Shown here: positions 19,241 through 31,143 of the stretch, in pieces
Position numbering within the stretch: the first letter of the stretch is position 1
Layout: each line of letters begins with the position of its first letter
Position numbers and translations under genes: made by a program
Notes under the pieces: generated by a model
What the model was told of the DNA's origin: nothing
Seen by the model: only the letters and a program-made list of their open reading frames with translations
Database searches by the model: none
Assembly: GCF_001457655.1 (NCBI RefSeq)
Contig: NZ_LN831035.1
Coordinates: 1,736,001-1,800,000 of the forward strand
Length of the DNA stretch: 64,000 nucleotides
DNA from: Haemophilus influenzae
Lineage (GTDB): Bacteria; Pseudomonadota; Gammaproteobacteria; Enterobacterales; Pasteurellaceae
Direction of reading: 5' to 3'

Positions 19241-20396
19241 ATACACTCACAGGCTTTACAATCTCACTAGGATAACAGCCTAAAATCTTTAAGTAATTAC
19301 TATAATTTTTTAGTTCTTCCAAAGCCTGTTTTGTATCTGGATGATGAATATTTGCTTCAATTTCTAGATAAAACATTTCTTCCCAAGGCTTACCATAAAT
19401 CGGTCGAGATTCCAGTTTTGTCATATTGATTTGATGCTTTTTAAACACCAATAAAGCATCCACTAACGCACCAGCTTGCTGTGAAGTTGTCATTAATAAT
19501 AAGGTCTTTGTGGGAATCTGTGATGAAACTTCGCGAGGCTCTTTAGCCACCACAATAAAACGCGTAATATTGTTCTCTTGATTAGCAATATTAGTTTTTA
19601 ATACACTAAGTCCATACAATTTTCCACCGTCTTCATTGCCCAATGCTGCAATATTAGGTTTATTCAAACTTGCGACTAATTGCATTGCGTGTGAACTACT
19701 TTCGCAATATTCAATATGCACGCGATCAAGGCTATGAATAAATTGACTACATTGTTGAATCACTTGAGGATGACTATACAACGTATCAATTTGGTTCAAA
19801 TCTGTCTTATCATTGACAAGTACGCAATGTTTGATTGGATATGCCAACTCTCCCACTAATGATAAATCAGTATGCTGAAGTAAATCATAAACTTCATTAA
19901 TTGCACCCGATGTTGTATTTTCTAAAGGTAACACACCAAAGTCAGCTTCTTCAGTCTGAACTTTTTCAAATACTTGCTCAAAAGACTGACATCCTAGTTC
20001 TACAAATTGTTTTTGATAACGAGCAGCATAACTACGTGCAGCTAAATTAGAATAAGAACCTCGTTTACCTAAAAAAGCGATATGTAAATTTTGATTACGT
20101 TGTTCATTAAGTTTATTCTGCAAATAGACTTGCTGGGTCAATACCGAGTCTTCAATGATTTTTTGGAAAATTGAAGTGATATATTGTGCTTCAAGCTGAT
20201 AATTTTCATTTTCTGCAAATTGCACTAGTTCTTGTAAAAGTTGCTGTTCTCGCTCTACATCACGTAAAGATTTTTGCGAGATCTCTTTACTTCTCACTAC
20301 ATCGAAAGCTAAACGATGACGCTCAGAAAGTAATTTTAATAAACTACGATCTATTTGCGTAATTTGTTGGCGAATGTCAGATAATTCTAATGCCAT
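19239..20396 (-). CDS. pheA: Bifunctional chorismate mutase / prephenate dehydratase
   Basis: The 385-residue P-protein makes phenylpyruvate from chorismate. Residues 1-90 form the AroQ chorismate mutase ([20 protein letters not shown]), about 105-285 the prephenate dehydratase ([13 protein letters not shown] at 161-173; the catalytic TRF at 278-280), and about 297-375 an ACT domain (GALVDAL at 309-315, ESRP at 329-332) for phenylalanine feedback inhibition. AAGGAAG precedes the ATG. No leader-peptide attenuator was recognised upstream. Confidence 0.96.
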   Translation of the reverse strand: MALELSDIRQQITQIDRSLLKLLSERHRLAFDVVRSKEISQKSLRDVEREQQLLQELVQFAENENYQLEAQYITSIFQKIIEDSVLTQQVYLQNKLNEQRNQNLHIAFLGKRGSYSNLAARSYAARYQKQFVELGCQSFEQVFEKVQTEEADFGVLPLENTTSGAINEVYDLLQHTDLSLVGELAYPIKHCVLVNDKTDLNQIDTLYSHPQVIQQCSQFIHSLDRVHIEYCESSSHAMQLVASLNKPNIAALGNEDGGKLYGLSVLKTNIANQENNITRFIVVAKEPREVSSQIPTKTLLLMTTSQQAGALVDALLVFKKHQINMTKLESRPIYGKPWEEMFYLEIEANIHHPDTKQALEELKNYSNYLKILGCYPSEIVKPVSV

Positions 20397-20472
20397 AATG
20401 CTTCCTTATAAAAAATCCCACGAAATTGACCGCACTTTTAGTACATTCGATATTTAAGCACGAGATGAAATA

Positions 20473-20508
20473 AAAAAGCTATACTTCCCACCAGAAATAT
20501 AGCTTTTT
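20473..20508 (-). terminator. Terminator after lpxC (end of dcw cluster)
   Basis: AAAAAGCTATA (20473-20483) pairs with TATAGCTTTTT (20498-20508). It closes the minus-strand division/cell-wall cluster just past lpxC. Confidence 0.85.
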
Positions 20509-20522
20509 CAACAATAAAACAA

Positions 20523-21440
20523 TTAAATAAGCACTTGCACTGGAGCTACATACCCTTGTGGCACTTGCTCTTTATCTTCAAAGGTTACAAATTCCCACGC
20601 TTCTTGATTTGCTAAAACAGCACGAAGTAACTTGTTATTTAAACCGTGACCTGATTTATAGGCTTTAAAATCACCGATAATGTTATAACCAGCCATATAA
20701 AGATCACCAATTGCGTCTAACATTTTATGACGAACAAGTTCATCTTTAAAACGTAAACCATCTTCATTTAAAATTCTATAATCATCAAGAACAATCGCAT
20801 TATCAAGGCTACCACCTAATACTAAACCTTGAGATTGAAGATATTCAATATCTTTCATAAAGCCAAAAGTTCTTGCTCGGCTAATTTGATGAACAAATGC
20901 TTGGGCAGAAAAATTCATTTCATAGTTACGTACATCTTTGCCAATCGCAGGATGGTCAAAATCAATAGTAAAATCTAAACGAAAACCATTGTAAGGCTTA
21001 AATTCAGCCCATTTATCGCCATCTTCAACTCGAACATATTCCTTAATACGAACAAATTTTTTCGCTGCATTTTGTTCTTCAATTCCCGCATCTAACAACA
21101 AATAGATAAACGGACTAGCACTACCATCCATAATTGGAATTTCAGGAGCATCAACTTCAATAATAATATTATCAATACCAAGCCCTGCCAAAGCTGCATT
21201 TAAATGCTCGACGGTAGAAATACGCACACCTTGTTCATTAATTAGTGCGGTACAAAGCATTGTATCACGCACTGAATTAGGATCAGCAGGGAATGCCACC
21301 GCAGGGTTTAAATCTGTACGATAATAAACAACACCAGTGTTTGGCATAGCTGGGCGCAAAGTTAATGTCACTTTTTCACCGCTATGCAAGCCAACGCCTG
21401 TAACTTTAATACTTTGTTTTAATGTTCTTTGTTTAATCAT
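20523..21440 (-). CDS. lpxC: UDP-3-O-acyl-N-acetylglucosamine deacetylase
   Basis: This enzyme (305 residues, usual length) carries out the first committed step of lipid A synthesis. Zinc ligands His79 (TVEHLNAAL), His238 and Asp242 ([10 protein letters not shown]) and the catalytic pair Glu78 and His265 (KSGHGLNN) are all present at E. coli numbering. It is the last gene of the dcw cluster, 38 bp after ftsZ, followed by a strong terminator. Confidence 0.98.
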   Translation of the reverse strand: MIKQRTLKQSIKVTGVGLHSGEKVTLTLRPAMPNTGVVYYRTDLNPAVAFPADPNSVRDTMLCTALINEQGVRISTVEHLNAALAGLGIDNIIIEVDAPEIPIMDGSASPFIYLLLDAGIEEQNAAKKFVRIKEYVRVEDGDKWAEFKPYNGFRLDFTIDFDHPAIGKDVRNYEMNFSAQAFVHQISRARTFGFMKDIEYLQSQGLVLGGSLDNAIVLDDYRILNEDGLRFKDELVRHKMLDAIGDLYMAGYNIIGDFKAYKSGHGLNNKLLRAVLANQEAWEFVTFEDKEQVPQGYVAPVQVLI

Positions 21441-21478
21441 TCTACTACCTTCATTTACTAGGTATTTTCCGAAACTTA

Positions 21479-22744
21479 TTAATTTTCTTCACGCTGTGCA
21501 GGATTAAAGAAATTATTTTTCTTAAATGCTTCCAAGCGATCTGTAATCGGTTTATCTAACGGCCGTTGATATTCTTCTGATGCAGCTCTTGACACTTCAA
21601 CAGATTCACGACGATGAAGTTCAGGAACAATGTTTACACGTCCTTCACCTTCAATATTCTGCGTAGAAAGCCCTTGACGAACAACCTGAATTGGTTCATT
21701 TCCTGCAATTTCACCGAGACCAGTTGCCACAATAGTTACACGAATTTCATCGCTCATCTCAGGCACTAAACTCGTACCAACAACAACTGTAGCTTCTTCA
21801 GAAGCAAAACTACCTATTGTCTCACCTATAATGTTAAACTCTTCAAAAACTAAATCCATTCCAGCAGTAATATTAACTAAAATTCCTTGAGCGTTAGAAA
21901 GATCGATTTTTTCTAGAAGATCATTGCGTACTGCAAGACGAGCTGCCTCTTCTGCTCTACCTGCACCGGGTTCTCCCACAGCTGAACCAAAACCAATCAT
22001 AGCTTGCCCTTGAACTGACATTACCGTTCTTACATCAGCGAAGTCCACGTTAATTAAACCAGGAGAGGTAATCATATCTGAAATTCCCATTACAGAATTA
22101 CGCAATACGTCGTTTGCAGCAGCAAAAGCATCAATTAATTTAGCATTTTTAGGGAGAACTTTTTGGATTTGTTGATTCGGAATAATAATCATTGAATCAA
22201 CATATTGGGATAAATCTTTAATACCAAGCTCTGCAAATTGCATACGTTTTTTGCCTTCAAAGGCAAAAGGTTTAGTCACTACAGCAACAGTCAAAATACC
22301 CAGTTCTTTAGCAATTTTAGCAACAACAGGTGCCGCACCCGTACCTGTGCCGCCGCCCATACCTGCTGCAATAAAGACCATATCGGCACCTTCAAGCATT
22401 TTGCGGATTTCATCCTGATCATCTTCAGCTGCCTTACGACCAATATTCGGATTTGCCCCAGCACCTAAACCTTTGGTTGTTTCTCCACCAATTTGTACGG
22501 TCTGTTGAACTTGACTTTTACGCAATGCTTGAGCATCAGTATTGACGGCATAAAATACTATGCGACCGTGTTCCTCTGATGTTAATGAACTTTCGCCAAC
22601 AAAGGTTCCGCCCATTTCTTGTTTTACCATATTCATTACCATATGGTTTACGGCATTGCCACCGCCACCGCCTACACCTACGACTTTGATCAGTGCGCCG
22701 GATTCGTTAAAATTATCGTACTCAGGGTACTCTGGGTATAGCAT
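21479..22744 (-). CDS. ftsZ: Cell division GTPase FtsZ
   Basis: The tubulin homologue forms the Z-ring. The GTP-binding signature [10 protein letters not shown] starts at residue 130, and the T7-loop motif [10 protein letters not shown] is present. At 421 residues it is longer than E. coli FtsZ (383). Part of the excess is an insertion of about 19 residues between GNAVNHMV and FYAVNTDAQ (roughly residues 37-62, with [16 protein letters not shown]). The C-terminus reads [18 protein letters not shown] rather than the usual D-IPAFLR peptide that binds FtsA and ZipA. Confidence 0.97.
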   Translation of the reverse strand: MLYPEYPEYDNFNESGALIKVVGVGGGGGNAVNHMVMNMVKQEMGGTFVGESSLTSEEHGRIVFYAVNTDAQALRKSQVQQTVQIGGETTKGLGAGANPNIGRKAAEDDQDEIRKMLEGADMVFIAAGMGGGTGTGAAPVVAKIAKELGILTVAVVTKPFAFEGKKRMQFAELGIKDLSQYVDSMIIIPNQQIQKVLPKNAKLIDAFAAANDVLRNSVMGISDMITSPGLINVDFADVRTVMSVQGQAMIGFGSAVGEPGAGRAEEAARLAVRNDLLEKIDLSNAQGILVNITAGMDLVFEEFNIIGETIGSFASEEATVVVGTSLVPEMSDEIRVTIVATGLGEIAGNEPIQVVRQGLSTQNIEGEGRVNIVPELHRRESVEVSRAASEEYQRPLDKPITDRLEAFKKNNFFNPAQREEN

Positions 22745-22827
22745 TGATGTTCTCCGTTACTGCCAGATAAGCTGACTAAATATATAAAATATAAATTCCC
22801 TTTATTGTAGATGAAAAATTAAAATAA

Positions 22828-24105
22828 TCAAAATTCTGACCGCACTTTATTGACAATTTTTTTTACTCCTTGCCAAATAGATTCAAAGAAAGTTCCTTCA
22901 GAATCATCACTTCCTGAAATTAAATCATCATCACTATTACTGTGATTATATTGCAATAATCCCACCACCGTTGAATATTGTGGACGATTCACGTAATCAG
23001 TCAAACCAGTAATATTTAATGGACTCGCAATACGCACCTGACAATGGAAAACATTTGAAGCACATTCTTTAAGATCTTCAATCTGCGCTCCACCACCAGT
23101 TATTACCACACCTGCAATTAATTCAAATTTAATATGTTTTGCTTCTAATTCAGCTTTTAACTTATCTAATTCATCTTTTACCACGCCTAAAAGCTCCGTA
23201 TAACGAGCTGATGTAATTAAAGATAAATCACTTTTTGTTAATGAACGAGGCGCACGACCGCCAATACTTGCCACCTCAATTTTTTTATCTCCGTGCAAAC
23301 GAGCTGGGTAAAATGCACTAGCATAGTTCACTTTGATCCGTTCTGCTTCTGCTCGCGAAATTGTACAAGCGTGCGCAATATCATTTGTCACAATATTTCC
23401 TGCGTAAGGAATTACCTTGCTAAAACGTAATGCGCCATTCGTATAAACCATCACGTTCATTGTGCCAGCACCAAAATCAATTAAACACACGCCGAGATCT
23501 TTTTCATCCTCAGTTAGCACAGAATGTGTTGCTGCAAAACCAGAGAAAACCACTTTATCCACTTGCAATCCACAACGTTCAACGGCTTTTTTTAAGTTAT
23601 TTTGCCAATCTTGATGACAAGCGATCAAATGTACTTGTGCTTTTAAACGCACGCCTTGTAATCCCAATGGATTTTTAATGTTCATCTGACGATCAACAGC
23701 GTATTCTTGTGGAATAACATGCAATAAAGATAAGCCTTCTGGCAATTTTATTGAGCTTGCTGTATGAAGTGCGGAATCGATTTCCTCTTGTGTTACTTCA
23801 CTTTCTGCTATCGGCACAAAACCACTTTCATTGAGGCTTTGAATATGCTCTCCAGTAATAGCTAAAGTCACACTCATAATCTGACAATCAGCCATAGATT
23901 CTGCCGCTTCAATAGCACGTTGAATCGAACCCACTACGGCATCAAGATCAGTGATGCTGCCACGATCAATCCCTTTTGAAGGACAACTGCCTACACCAAG
24001 CACATTCACTACACCATCAGGAAATACTTCGCCAACTACAGCGACCACTTTTGACGTGCCAACCTCTAAACCTACTATTGTTTTTGTTTCCACACCTTTA
24101 ACCAT
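22828..24105 (-). CDS. ftsA: Cell division actin-like protein FtsA
   Basis: The 425-residue actin-fold ATPase anchors FtsZ to the membrane and recruits later division proteins. Phosphate-1 motif [17 protein letters not shown] begins near 10, phosphate-2 is [17 protein letters not shown], and the adenosine motif is [12 protein letters not shown]. The last 15 residues ([16 protein letters not shown] region) form the amphipathic membrane-targeting helix. It lies 18 bp downstream of ftsQ. Confidence 0.97.
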   Translation of the reverse strand: MVKGVETKTIVGLEVGTSKVVAVVGEVFPDGVVNVLGVGSCPSKGIDRGSITDLDAVVGSIQRAIEAAESMADCQIMSVTLAITGEHIQSLNESGFVPIAESEVTQEEIDSALHTASSIKLPEGLSLLHVIPQEYAVDRQMNIKNPLGLQGVRLKAQVHLIACHQDWQNNLKKAVERCGLQVDKVVFSGFAATHSVLTEDEKDLGVCLIDFGAGTMNVMVYTNGALRFSKVIPYAGNIVTNDIAHACTISRAEAERIKVNYASAFYPARLHGDKKIEVASIGGRAPRSLTKSDLSLITSARYTELLGVVKDELDKLKAELEAKHIKFELIAGVVITGGGAQIEDLKECASNVFHCQVRIASPLNITGLTDYVNRPQYSTVVGLLQYNHSNSDDDLISGSDDSEGTFFESIWQGVKKIVNKVRSEF

Positions 24106-24123
24106 TTTCGCACCCAGTTATTT

Positions 24124-24888
24124 TTATCTATCAACCATACCTACAGCTGCACCTGCCGTATATCTTAAATCTATATAATCTATTTTTTTGTTTTCTGGCA
24201 CATCAATTTGCGGATAAATTGTGACAAATCGCTCAAGTTTTGATTTCCAATCGCCACGACCTAATTTTAGCACAATATCATTATCAAGCTGGATCTGCCA
24301 CGCACCGCGATCATCAATATTAATTCCCTTTGCCATTATATTATTTGATTTTAAATTAATATAAATTTGGTTCCACGTCTCAATTACTTTCAAACTCTGA
24401 TAATCGGGCCCGCCCAAATAGGGCAAATTTTTTGCAGTTAAACGTACAGAGGGAAGCTGAAAAACGATACCATCAAGGGTAACAAATTGATTTTGATTCC
24501 AAAACGCAACAGGTTGATATTCTGATACCCAAATACTTAAACGATTTGGCCACATTTTTCTTACGATTGCACCTTTAACCCAAGGTAAAGCCTCAATTTG
24601 CTCTTGAATCGGTGCCACATCTTGCCCCCAAAATCCTTTTAATTCGCCCATTTTTAATAGGCTTTCTTTAATATCATCAGCAGTAGTAAAGGTATTTTGT
24701 CCAACAAGTGCAAATGCACTAATCGGCTTATCATCCATTTTTTCTAAAATGCTTTGCCAATTAAAATAAACACCAAGTAAAAAAAAGACACCAAGCAATA
24801 CCGCAAAAGCCCGAATATGAAAATAATATTTAGGCTTTTGTTCTCCAAAACGAATATTCTGTGGCGTTTTTCTTTTCAGAATGTTCAT
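24124..24888 (-). CDS. ftsQ: Cell division protein FtsQ
   Basis: This 254-residue bitopic protein has a basic cytoplasmic N-terminus, one membrane helix (about 28-46, FAVLLGVFFLLGVYF), then a POTRA domain starting near ISAFALVGQNTFTTADD and the beta domain with WPNRLSIWVSEYQPVAFWN. It links FtsA/FtsZ to FtsB-FtsL and the septal synthase. The TAATG junction overlaps ddlB by one base. Confidence 0.95.
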   Translation of the reverse strand: MNILKRKTPQNIRFGEQKPKYYFHIRAFAVLLGVFFLLGVYFNWQSILEKMDDKPISAFALVGQNTFTTADDIKESLLKMGELKGFWGQDVAPIQEQIEALPWVKGAIVRKMWPNRLSIWVSEYQPVAFWNQNQFVTLDGIVFQLPSVRLTAKNLPYLGGPDYQSLKVIETWNQIYINLKSNNIMAKGINIDDRGAWQIQLDNDIVLKLGRGDWKSKLERFVTIYPQIDVPENKKIDYIDLRYTAGAAVGMVDR

Positions 24889-25808
24889 TACAGGCTCAAC
24901 TCCAAAATTTTCACGACGAGTTGCTCAAAAGAAATACCTACTGTCGCTGCAGATTTTGGGAATAAACTATGGCTCGTCATTCCAGGATTAGTATTAACCT
25001 CAACCAAACGGAAATTACCTTTTGCATCACACATTACATCAATACGACTCCAACCACGACATCCCAGTGCATCATAAGCACGTTTTACTAATATTGCTAA
25101 CTCTTGCTCGCGTTCAGGCGTTAAACCTGCTGGGCAGAAATATTGCGTATTATCAGAAATATACTTCGCTTCATAATCATAAAATTCGCCCTCTGGAACA
25201 ATACGAATTGCGGGTAATACTTGATTGTCAAGCACAGGCACAGTTAATTCATCGCCAGCTAACCACTCTTCAATTAGAATGGTATTATCAAATTTAAGCG
25301 CATATTCCACCGCACTTTTTAACTCTTCTACCGCTTTTACTTTCGTTAAGCCAACGCTAGAGCCTTCTAAAGAGGGTTTAACCATTAATGGTAAGCCTAA
25401 TTTTGCCACAACAGCCTGAGGATCTAATTCAGAAAAAGTTTCTCGGGTAACCACTTTCATATCTGCAACAGGTAAACCAAAAGCTTTCCACAACATTTTT
25501 GTACGCATTTTGTCCATCGTTAATGCAGAAGCCATCACGCCACACCCCGTATAAGGCAAACCAATTTGCTCTAATAAACCTTGCATTGTGCCATCTTCTC
25601 CACCACGACCGTGCAAAATATTAAATGCTCGATTAAAGCCATCCTTTTTAAGATTTGCAACATTATATTCTTTAGGATCAATAGGATGTGCATTATAACC
25701 TTGCTTTAATAATGCTTCTAATACCGCTTTGCCTGAATTGAAAGAAACTTCACGTTCAGCAGATGTGCCGCCTAATAACACCGCGATTTTTTCTTGTTTT
25801 AAGTTCAT
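24888..25808 (-). CDS. ddlB: D-alanine--D-alanine ligase B
   Basis: The 306-residue ATP-grasp enzyme makes the D-Ala-D-Ala dipeptide for MurF. Visible motifs include [13 protein letters not shown] at the N-terminus, [29 protein letters not shown] (ATP loop), and [17 protein letters not shown] at the C-terminus. It lies within the murC-ddlB-ftsQ part of the cluster. Confidence 0.97.
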   Translation of the reverse strand: MNLKQEKIAVLLGGTSAEREVSFNSGKAVLEALLKQGYNAHPIDPKEYNVANLKKDGFNRAFNILHGRGGEDGTMQGLLEQIGLPYTGCGVMASALTMDKMRTKMLWKAFGLPVADMKVVTRETFSELDPQAVVAKLGLPLMVKPSLEGSSVGLTKVKAVEELKSAVEYALKFDNTILIEEWLAGDELTVPVLDNQVLPAIRIVPEGEFYDYEAKYISDNTQYFCPAGLTPEREQELAILVKRAYDALGCRGWSRIDVMCDAKGNFRLVEVNTNPGMTSHSLFPKSAATVGISFEQLVVKILELSL

Positions 25809-25879
25809 TTTCTATCCTGTTTTTCTTCTTACTGATGATACTTTTCTAATACTAAGATTTTCAATCAATCCATCTGGCA

Positions 25880-27307
25880 TTAATTCTTCCAAGATTCAGC
25901 CAAGCCACGAGAAATTTTACTTACGCTACCAGCACCTTGTGCCAAAATCAAATCGCCATCTTGAATAATTTGATCGAGAACATCGCCTAGTTGCGAAGTA
26001 TCTGATACCAAAATAGGATCAACTTTACCAAGATTACGAATGGAACGGCAAAGAGATTTACTGTCAGCGCCAACAATAGGGGCTTCTCCCGCTGCGTACA
26101 CATCAAGCATAATCAAAGCGTCTACTAGCGAAAGCACTTGTACAAAATCATCAAACAAATCACGAGTGCGCGAATAACGATGCGGTTGGAAAATCATTAC
26201 AATACGTTTATCTCCCCAGCCTTCTCGCGCTGCTTTAATGGTTACGTCTACTTCTGTTGGATGATGACCATAATCATCAACTAAACGCACTTTACCATTT
26301 GGACGAATAAATTCGCCTAGCTGATCAAAACGACGACCAGCCCCCTGAAAATCAGCCAGAGCCTCTAAAATTGCCTCGTTAGCAATACCCTCTTCTTTTG
26401 CTACAGCAAGTGCAGCCGTTGCATTTAATGCATTATGTTTTCCAGGAACATTGAGCAACACATTAATACGTTCATTATTTGGGCAAATCACTGTGTAATG
26501 ACCTTGAAAACCTGTTTGTTCATAATCTTCAATGCGATAATCTGCCTGCTCACTAAAACCATATGTAATCACTTGGCGACCAACTTTTGGCACAAGTTCC
26601 ATTAAAACAGGATCATCAGCGCACATCACGGCTAAACCATAGAATGGTAAATTATGCAGGAATTTCACATAAGTGGCTTTCATTTTTTCAAAATCGCCTT
26701 CGTAAGTATCCATATGGTCTGGCTCCATATTAGTTACAACAGATACCATTGGCTGTAAATGCAAAAACGACGCATCACTTTCATCGGCTTCGGCAATTAA
26801 ATAACGACTTGCCCCTAAATGTGCATTCTTACCCGCCGATTTCACTAAACCACCATTTACAAAAGTCGGATCAAGTTTAGCTTGGGTGTAAATCATTGAA
26901 ATCATTGCTGTTGTTGTCGTTTTCCCGTGTGTTCCTGCAACAGCAATACCGTGACGAAAACGCATAATCTCCGCCAACATTTGTGCGCGTTGAATCACTG
27001 GAATGCGTTTTTGTTTCGATGCAACTAATTCAGGGTTATCATCTTTTATCGCACTAGACACAACAACAACACTGGCACCTTTAATATGTTCTTCTGCATG
27101 ACCAATGTAGATTTTTGCCCCAGCTTGAGCTAAACGTTGAGTGACTACGCCATCGGCAATATCTGAACCTGAAATTTGATAACCTTCATTTAATAAAATT
27201 TCTGCAATGCCGCTCATTCCCGCACCACCAATGCCAATGAAATGAATTTGCTGTACACGGCGCATTTCAGGGATAATTTTTCTAATTTCTTCGTGGGAAT
27301 GTTTCAT
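25880..27307 (-). CDS. murC: UDP-N-acetylmuramate--L-alanine ligase
   Basis: The 475-residue Mur ligase adds the first amino acid of the stem peptide. The Rossmann motif [15 protein letters not shown] lies near 22-36, the ATP-binding GTHGKTTT at 125-132, [12 protein letters not shown] is the central motif, and [10 protein letters not shown] the C-terminal one. A 137-bp gap with one uptake signal separates it from murG upstream, the largest break in this part of the cluster. Confidence 0.97.
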
Positions 27308-27444
27308 TTATTTTTCCTTTTCTCCCAATGACAAAACTCAACTAAAAGTGCGGTTAAAATTCGCAACGTTTTTATTTCTAATATTAGCACTTTTGGATAT
27401 AAAAAATACTTATGACTGAGGCTATTTATAAAACGCCACAACCC

Positions 27445-28500
27445 CTAGTTTGAATATTGTTTAATTACTTCAGCTACACGTTGTGCCGCATTAGGCATCG
27501 ACATTGTTTTCGCTTTCAATGCCATCTGCAATAAATTTTCACGAGTTAAATTTTTTAAATAATTCACTAGCATTTCAGGCGTTAAATCTGCCTGTTCTAT
27601 AATTTTCGCCGCGTCAACATCTGATAAATATTTCGCATTTAAATATTGTTGGCGATCTTTATGTTGGAATGGTACAAAAATTGCTGCGACTCCCACTGCT
27701 GCAATTTCACATACGGTTAATGCGCCAGAACGGCAAATAACCACATCAGCCCAAGCATAAGCCTCTGCCATATTATCAATAAATTCTGTTATTTTAACTT
27801 GTTCTAAATTCTCGCCATAAAGTTGGCTGACTTCTTCTACCGCACCTTTACCTACTTGATGACGAAGCTCTAATTTATCTGCAAGCTGGGCGACTACTTT
27901 AGGTAAAGTATGATTAAGCACTCTCGCTCCTTGACTACCACCAACCACTAAGACACGTAATTTTTCCTCACGATCCGAAAAACGAATATCAGGATTTGGC
28001 ATCTCAAATAAATCTTCTCGAACTGGGTTTCCTACTACTTCAGCATGAGGAAAAGCAGTTGGAAATGCCTGTAATACACAGGTTGCAATTTTACCTAATA
28101 ACTTATTCGTTAAACCCGCTATCGCATTTTGTTCATGTAAAATGATTGGTACACCACAAAGTTTTGCCGCAACGCCAGCGGGGCCAGAAACATAGCCTCC
28201 CATACCAAGTACAGCGTCAGGCTTTTCTTCTTGAATAATTTTTTTTGCCTGCAACACGGCACGAAAAATGGCAAAAGGCGCATTTAACAAAGCTTTTATA
28301 CCTTTACCACGCAAACCAGAAATTTGAATAAATCGAATAGGAATACCATATTTTGGTACAAGTTGAGCCTCCATTCTATCTTTCGTACCTAACCAGCAAA
28401 TATCCCATTCTTGTTTTTGTAAAGTTTGAGCAACTGCAATGGCAGGAAAAACATGACCGCCAGTGCCACCCGCCATCACTAATAATTTTTTATTTTTCAT
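27445..28500 (-). CDS. murG: Lipid II synthase MurG
   Basis: The 351-residue GT-B glycosyltransferase adds GlcNAc to lipid I at the inner face of the membrane. The N-terminal [14 protein letters not shown] and [11 protein letters not shown] loops bind the lipid phosphate; [12 protein letters not shown] and the [10 protein letters not shown] motif bind UDP-GlcNAc. It begins 11 bp after ftsW. Confidence 0.97.
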   Translation of the reverse strand: MKNKKLLVMAGGTGGHVFPAIAVAQTLQKQEWDICWLGTKDRMEAQLVPKYGIPIRFIQISGLRGKGIKALLNAPFAIFRAVLQAKKIIQEEKPDAVLGMGGYVSGPAGVAAKLCGVPIILHEQNAIAGLTNKLLGKIATCVLQAFPTAFPHAEVVGNPVREDLFEMPNPDIRFSDREEKLRVLVVGGSQGARVLNHTLPKVVAQLADKLELRHQVGKGAVEEVSQLYGENLEQVKITEFIDNMAEAYAWADVVICRSGALTVCEIAAVGVAAIFVPFQHKDRQQYLNAKYLSDVDAAKIIEQADLTPEMLVNYLKNLTRENLLQMALKAKTMSMPNAAQRVAEVIKQYSN

Positions 28501-28511
28501 CTTTTTTATCT

Positions 28512-29696
28512 CTAATCATCACGCAAGCGTGCTTGACCTATACGAAATAAACGATTTTCGTGATCAATTCGCAATAAAATACCAATAGTGGCGGACATAA
28601 TGATAATACTCGAACCACCATAACTCACGAGTGGAAAGGTTAAACCTTTAGTTGGTAGCATTCCAAGAGCCATACCTAAATTCACAAAGCCTTGAAAGAA
28701 AATCCAAAAACCAATACCTAATGCAAAAAAACCTCGAAAACGTTGTTCTAACATTAAGGATTCTCGTCCAATTTTCATTGCACGAAAAATTAATAAACCT
28801 AATAAAAGAATAACAATCAATATACCGATAAATCCAAATTCTTCGCCGATAATCGCCATAATGAAATCGGTATGTGCTTCAGGCAGATAATCTAATTTTT
28901 GAATTGAATTACCTAATCCTTCGCCAGTAATTTCTCCCCGCCCAAATGCTATAAGAGAGTTTGTTAATTGGAAACCAGTGCCATAAGGATCTTTAAAGGG
29001 TTCTAAAAATCCTATAAATCGCTTTAACCGATAAGAGGCGGTCAATACTAGCCAAACGAATAAGATTCCACCTAATGCTATCAATCCTACAAACTGTAAA
29101 ATTTTCGCCCCTACGATAAAAAGCATCCCAGACATAATAATAAATAGCACGACTGTACTACCTAAATCAGGTTGCAATAAAAGAAAACAACCCAATACAA
29201 GCATAACAATAAACGGTTTAAAAATACTAACATGTCGCGACCGCACTTCATCATAACGACGAGTGAAATAACTTGCTAAAAAACAAGTCAAAGCCAATTT
29301 TGCAAATTCTGCAGGTTGAAAGTTTAAGATCCCCAATGAAATCCAACGTTTTGCGCCATTAACCGATGTACCGATAAAAGGGACAAGCAATAATAATATG
29401 ACAGAAAATAAAAAAATTTTAGCGTGCCATTTTTCCCATTGCGAAGAAGAAATTTGTAATGAAATATAACAAGTGAGCAAAGAAAGTAGCACATAAATAG
29501 CGTCGCGTTTTGCAAAGTAAAAAGGATCATTAAATAAACGAGAGCTATAAGGAATAGAAGCAGATGTTACTGCCACTAAACCAATTAAAAGCAAAATAAC
29601 AAATAACCAAAATAGTGCGCGATCATACAACAAACCTTGAGGTGTGATGCGTGTCCATTCATCGTAATTTTTTTTGATGTTCTGTAAAAATTCCAT
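28512..29696 (-). CDS. ftsW: Septal peptidoglycan polymerase FtsW
   Basis: This 394-residue SEDS-family protein has about ten membrane helices and polymerises lipid II with FtsI. The conserved extracellular loop [22 protein letters not shown] carries the catalytic Asp, and [18 protein letters not shown] is the C-terminal family signature. It lies between murD and murG, as in E. coli. Confidence 0.96.
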   Translation of the reverse strand: MEFLQNIKKNYDEWTRITPQGLLYDRALFWLFVILLLIGLVAVTSASIPYSSRLFNDPFYFAKRDAIYVLLSLLTCYISLQISSSQWEKWHAKIFLFSVILLLLVPFIGTSVNGAKRWISLGILNFQPAEFAKLALTCFLASYFTRRYDEVRSRHVSIFKPFIVMLVLGCFLLLQPDLGSTVVLFIIMSGMLFIVGAKILQFVGLIALGGILFVWLVLTASYRLKRFIGFLEPFKDPYGTGFQLTNSLIAFGRGEITGEGLGNSIQKLDYLPEAHTDFIMAIIGEEFGFIGILIVILLLGLLIFRAMKIGRESLMLEQRFRGFFALGIGFWIFFQGFVNLGMALGMLPTKGLTFPLVSYGGSSIIIMSATIGILLRIDHENRLFRIGQARLRDD

Positions 29697-29718
29697 CTTA
29701 TTTTTATTAATGACTAAA

Positions 29719-31032
29719 TTAGGCTGAATATTGCGCTAAATGCGTAAATTCTTCGCCGCGCTTTTCAAAAGAAGCAAACTGATCGAGACTTGCACAAGCA
29801 GGCGACAATAATACCATATCTCCGCTTTGCAATGTTGGGCGTAAAAATTCTATCGCTTGTTCCATTGTTTCAAACAAATAGCTTTGTGATGAAAATTTTG
29901 CAAGCTGCACACCATCTCGACCAAAACAATAACAAATAATGTGTGGTTGATTAATTAATTCAGCTAATTCTGAAAAATCAGCCCCTTTTCCGTCTCCGCC
30001 TAGCAACAAATGCAATTTACCCTCAATATAAAGCCCAGCTAATGCAGCAACTGTACTCCCCACATTTGTTGCTTTAGAGTCATTAATCCAACGAATACCA
30101 TTAGCTTGATGCACTAATTGAAAACGATGATCTAACCCTTTGAAATGACGAAGTGCGGTACGAATTGAATCTAAATTAATACCGACAGCTTGTGCCAATG
30201 CTGTTGCTGCCAAAATGTTCATATAATTATGGCGACCGACTAATGTTACTTCTTCACAAGGCAAAATTACTTCATCTTTTACCATTAAGTATTGCTTGCC
30301 ATTTTCAGTTTTTAGCCAATAATCCGCACTATTTTCCGCAAAAGAAACGGTTTGTCTCGCTTGATTTTCACCTTCACCAAAAGTCAGCTTATCCTCATTA
30401 TTCAAAACTCCGACCTCAGCATTATGATAAATGCGTAATTTTGCTTGGCGATAATCTTCTAAATCCATATAGCGATCCATATGATCTTCAGTCACGTTCA
30501 AAACAGTCGCAGCCGCAGCTTTTAAGCTATAAGTTGTCTCAAGCTGAAAACTAGAAAGCTCTAGTACATAAAGTTCACAATCTTCATTCAACAATGACAA
30601 AGCGGGAATCCCAATATTTCCGCCCATACCAACTTTCACGCCAGCAGCTTTCGCCATTTCATAAACTAAAGTAGTAACAGTACTTTTTCCATTTGAACCT
30701 GTAATCCCCACAATTGGCTTTGTCGCTGCGCGGCAGAATAATTCAATATCGCCGATTACTTCCACTCCCGCTTTAAGTGCGGTTTGAATTTCTGGTGTTT
30801 TTACCGCAAGCCCTGGGCTAATAACAATCATATCGCTTTCAAGTAACCATTCCTGATTTAAACTACCAGTATGAAGAGGGATATTTTGAGGAAGTTTATC
30901 AATACCAGTAGGCTTTTTTCGGGTATCAATCACACGAATATTAGCCTGTTGGGATAAGAGATAATCCACACAAGAAAGACCTGTTTTGCCAAGCCCAATG
31001 ATCGTAATATTTTTGTTTTGATAGGCATTCAT
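29719..31032 (-). CDS. murD: UDP-N-acetylmuramoylalanine--D-glutamate ligase
   Basis: The 437-residue Mur ligase adds D-Glu. The ATP motif GSNGKST lies at 112-118, followed by [19 protein letters not shown] and the C-terminal [17 protein letters not shown]. It is separated from mraY by 111 bp that include a terminator-like hairpin. Confidence 0.97.
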   Translation of the reverse strand: MNAYQNKNITIIGLGKTGLSCVDYLLSQQANIRVIDTRKKPTGIDKLPQNIPLHTGSLNQEWLLESDMIVISPGLAVKTPEIQTALKAGVEVIGDIELFCRAATKPIVGITGSNGKSTVTTLVYEMAKAAGVKVGMGGNIGIPALSLLNEDCELYVLELSSFQLETTYSLKAAAATVLNVTEDHMDRYMDLEDYRQAKLRIYHNAEVGVLNNEDKLTFGEGENQARQTVSFAENSADYWLKTENGKQYLMVKDEVILPCEEVTLVGRHNYMNILAATALAQAVGINLDSIRTALRHFKGLDHRFQLVHQANGIRWINDSKATNVGSTVAALAGLYIEGKLHLLLGGDGKGADFSELAELINQPHIICYCFGRDGVQLAKFSSQSYLFETMEQAIEFLRPTLQSGDMVLLSPACASLDQFASFEKRGEEFTHLAQYSA

Positions 31033-31102
31033 TTTATTTCTTCTTAATTACTATAAGTTTTAAATTTTGCTGATGGGAATATCAATTTATAACGTAAAAG
31101 CT

Positions 31103-31127
31103 CGCTCTTTCAAAAACTGAAAGAGCG
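31103..31127 (-). terminator. Terminator-like hairpin between mraY and murD
   Basis: CGCTCTTTCA (31103-31112) and TGAAAGAGCG (31118-31127) form a perfect 10-bp stem with loop AAAAC. On the minus strand the stem is followed after four bases by TTTT. Inside the dcw cluster it may act as a partial terminator or an RNA processing/stability site. Confidence 0.55.
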
Positions 31128-31143
31128 AACCTCACAACATTTA

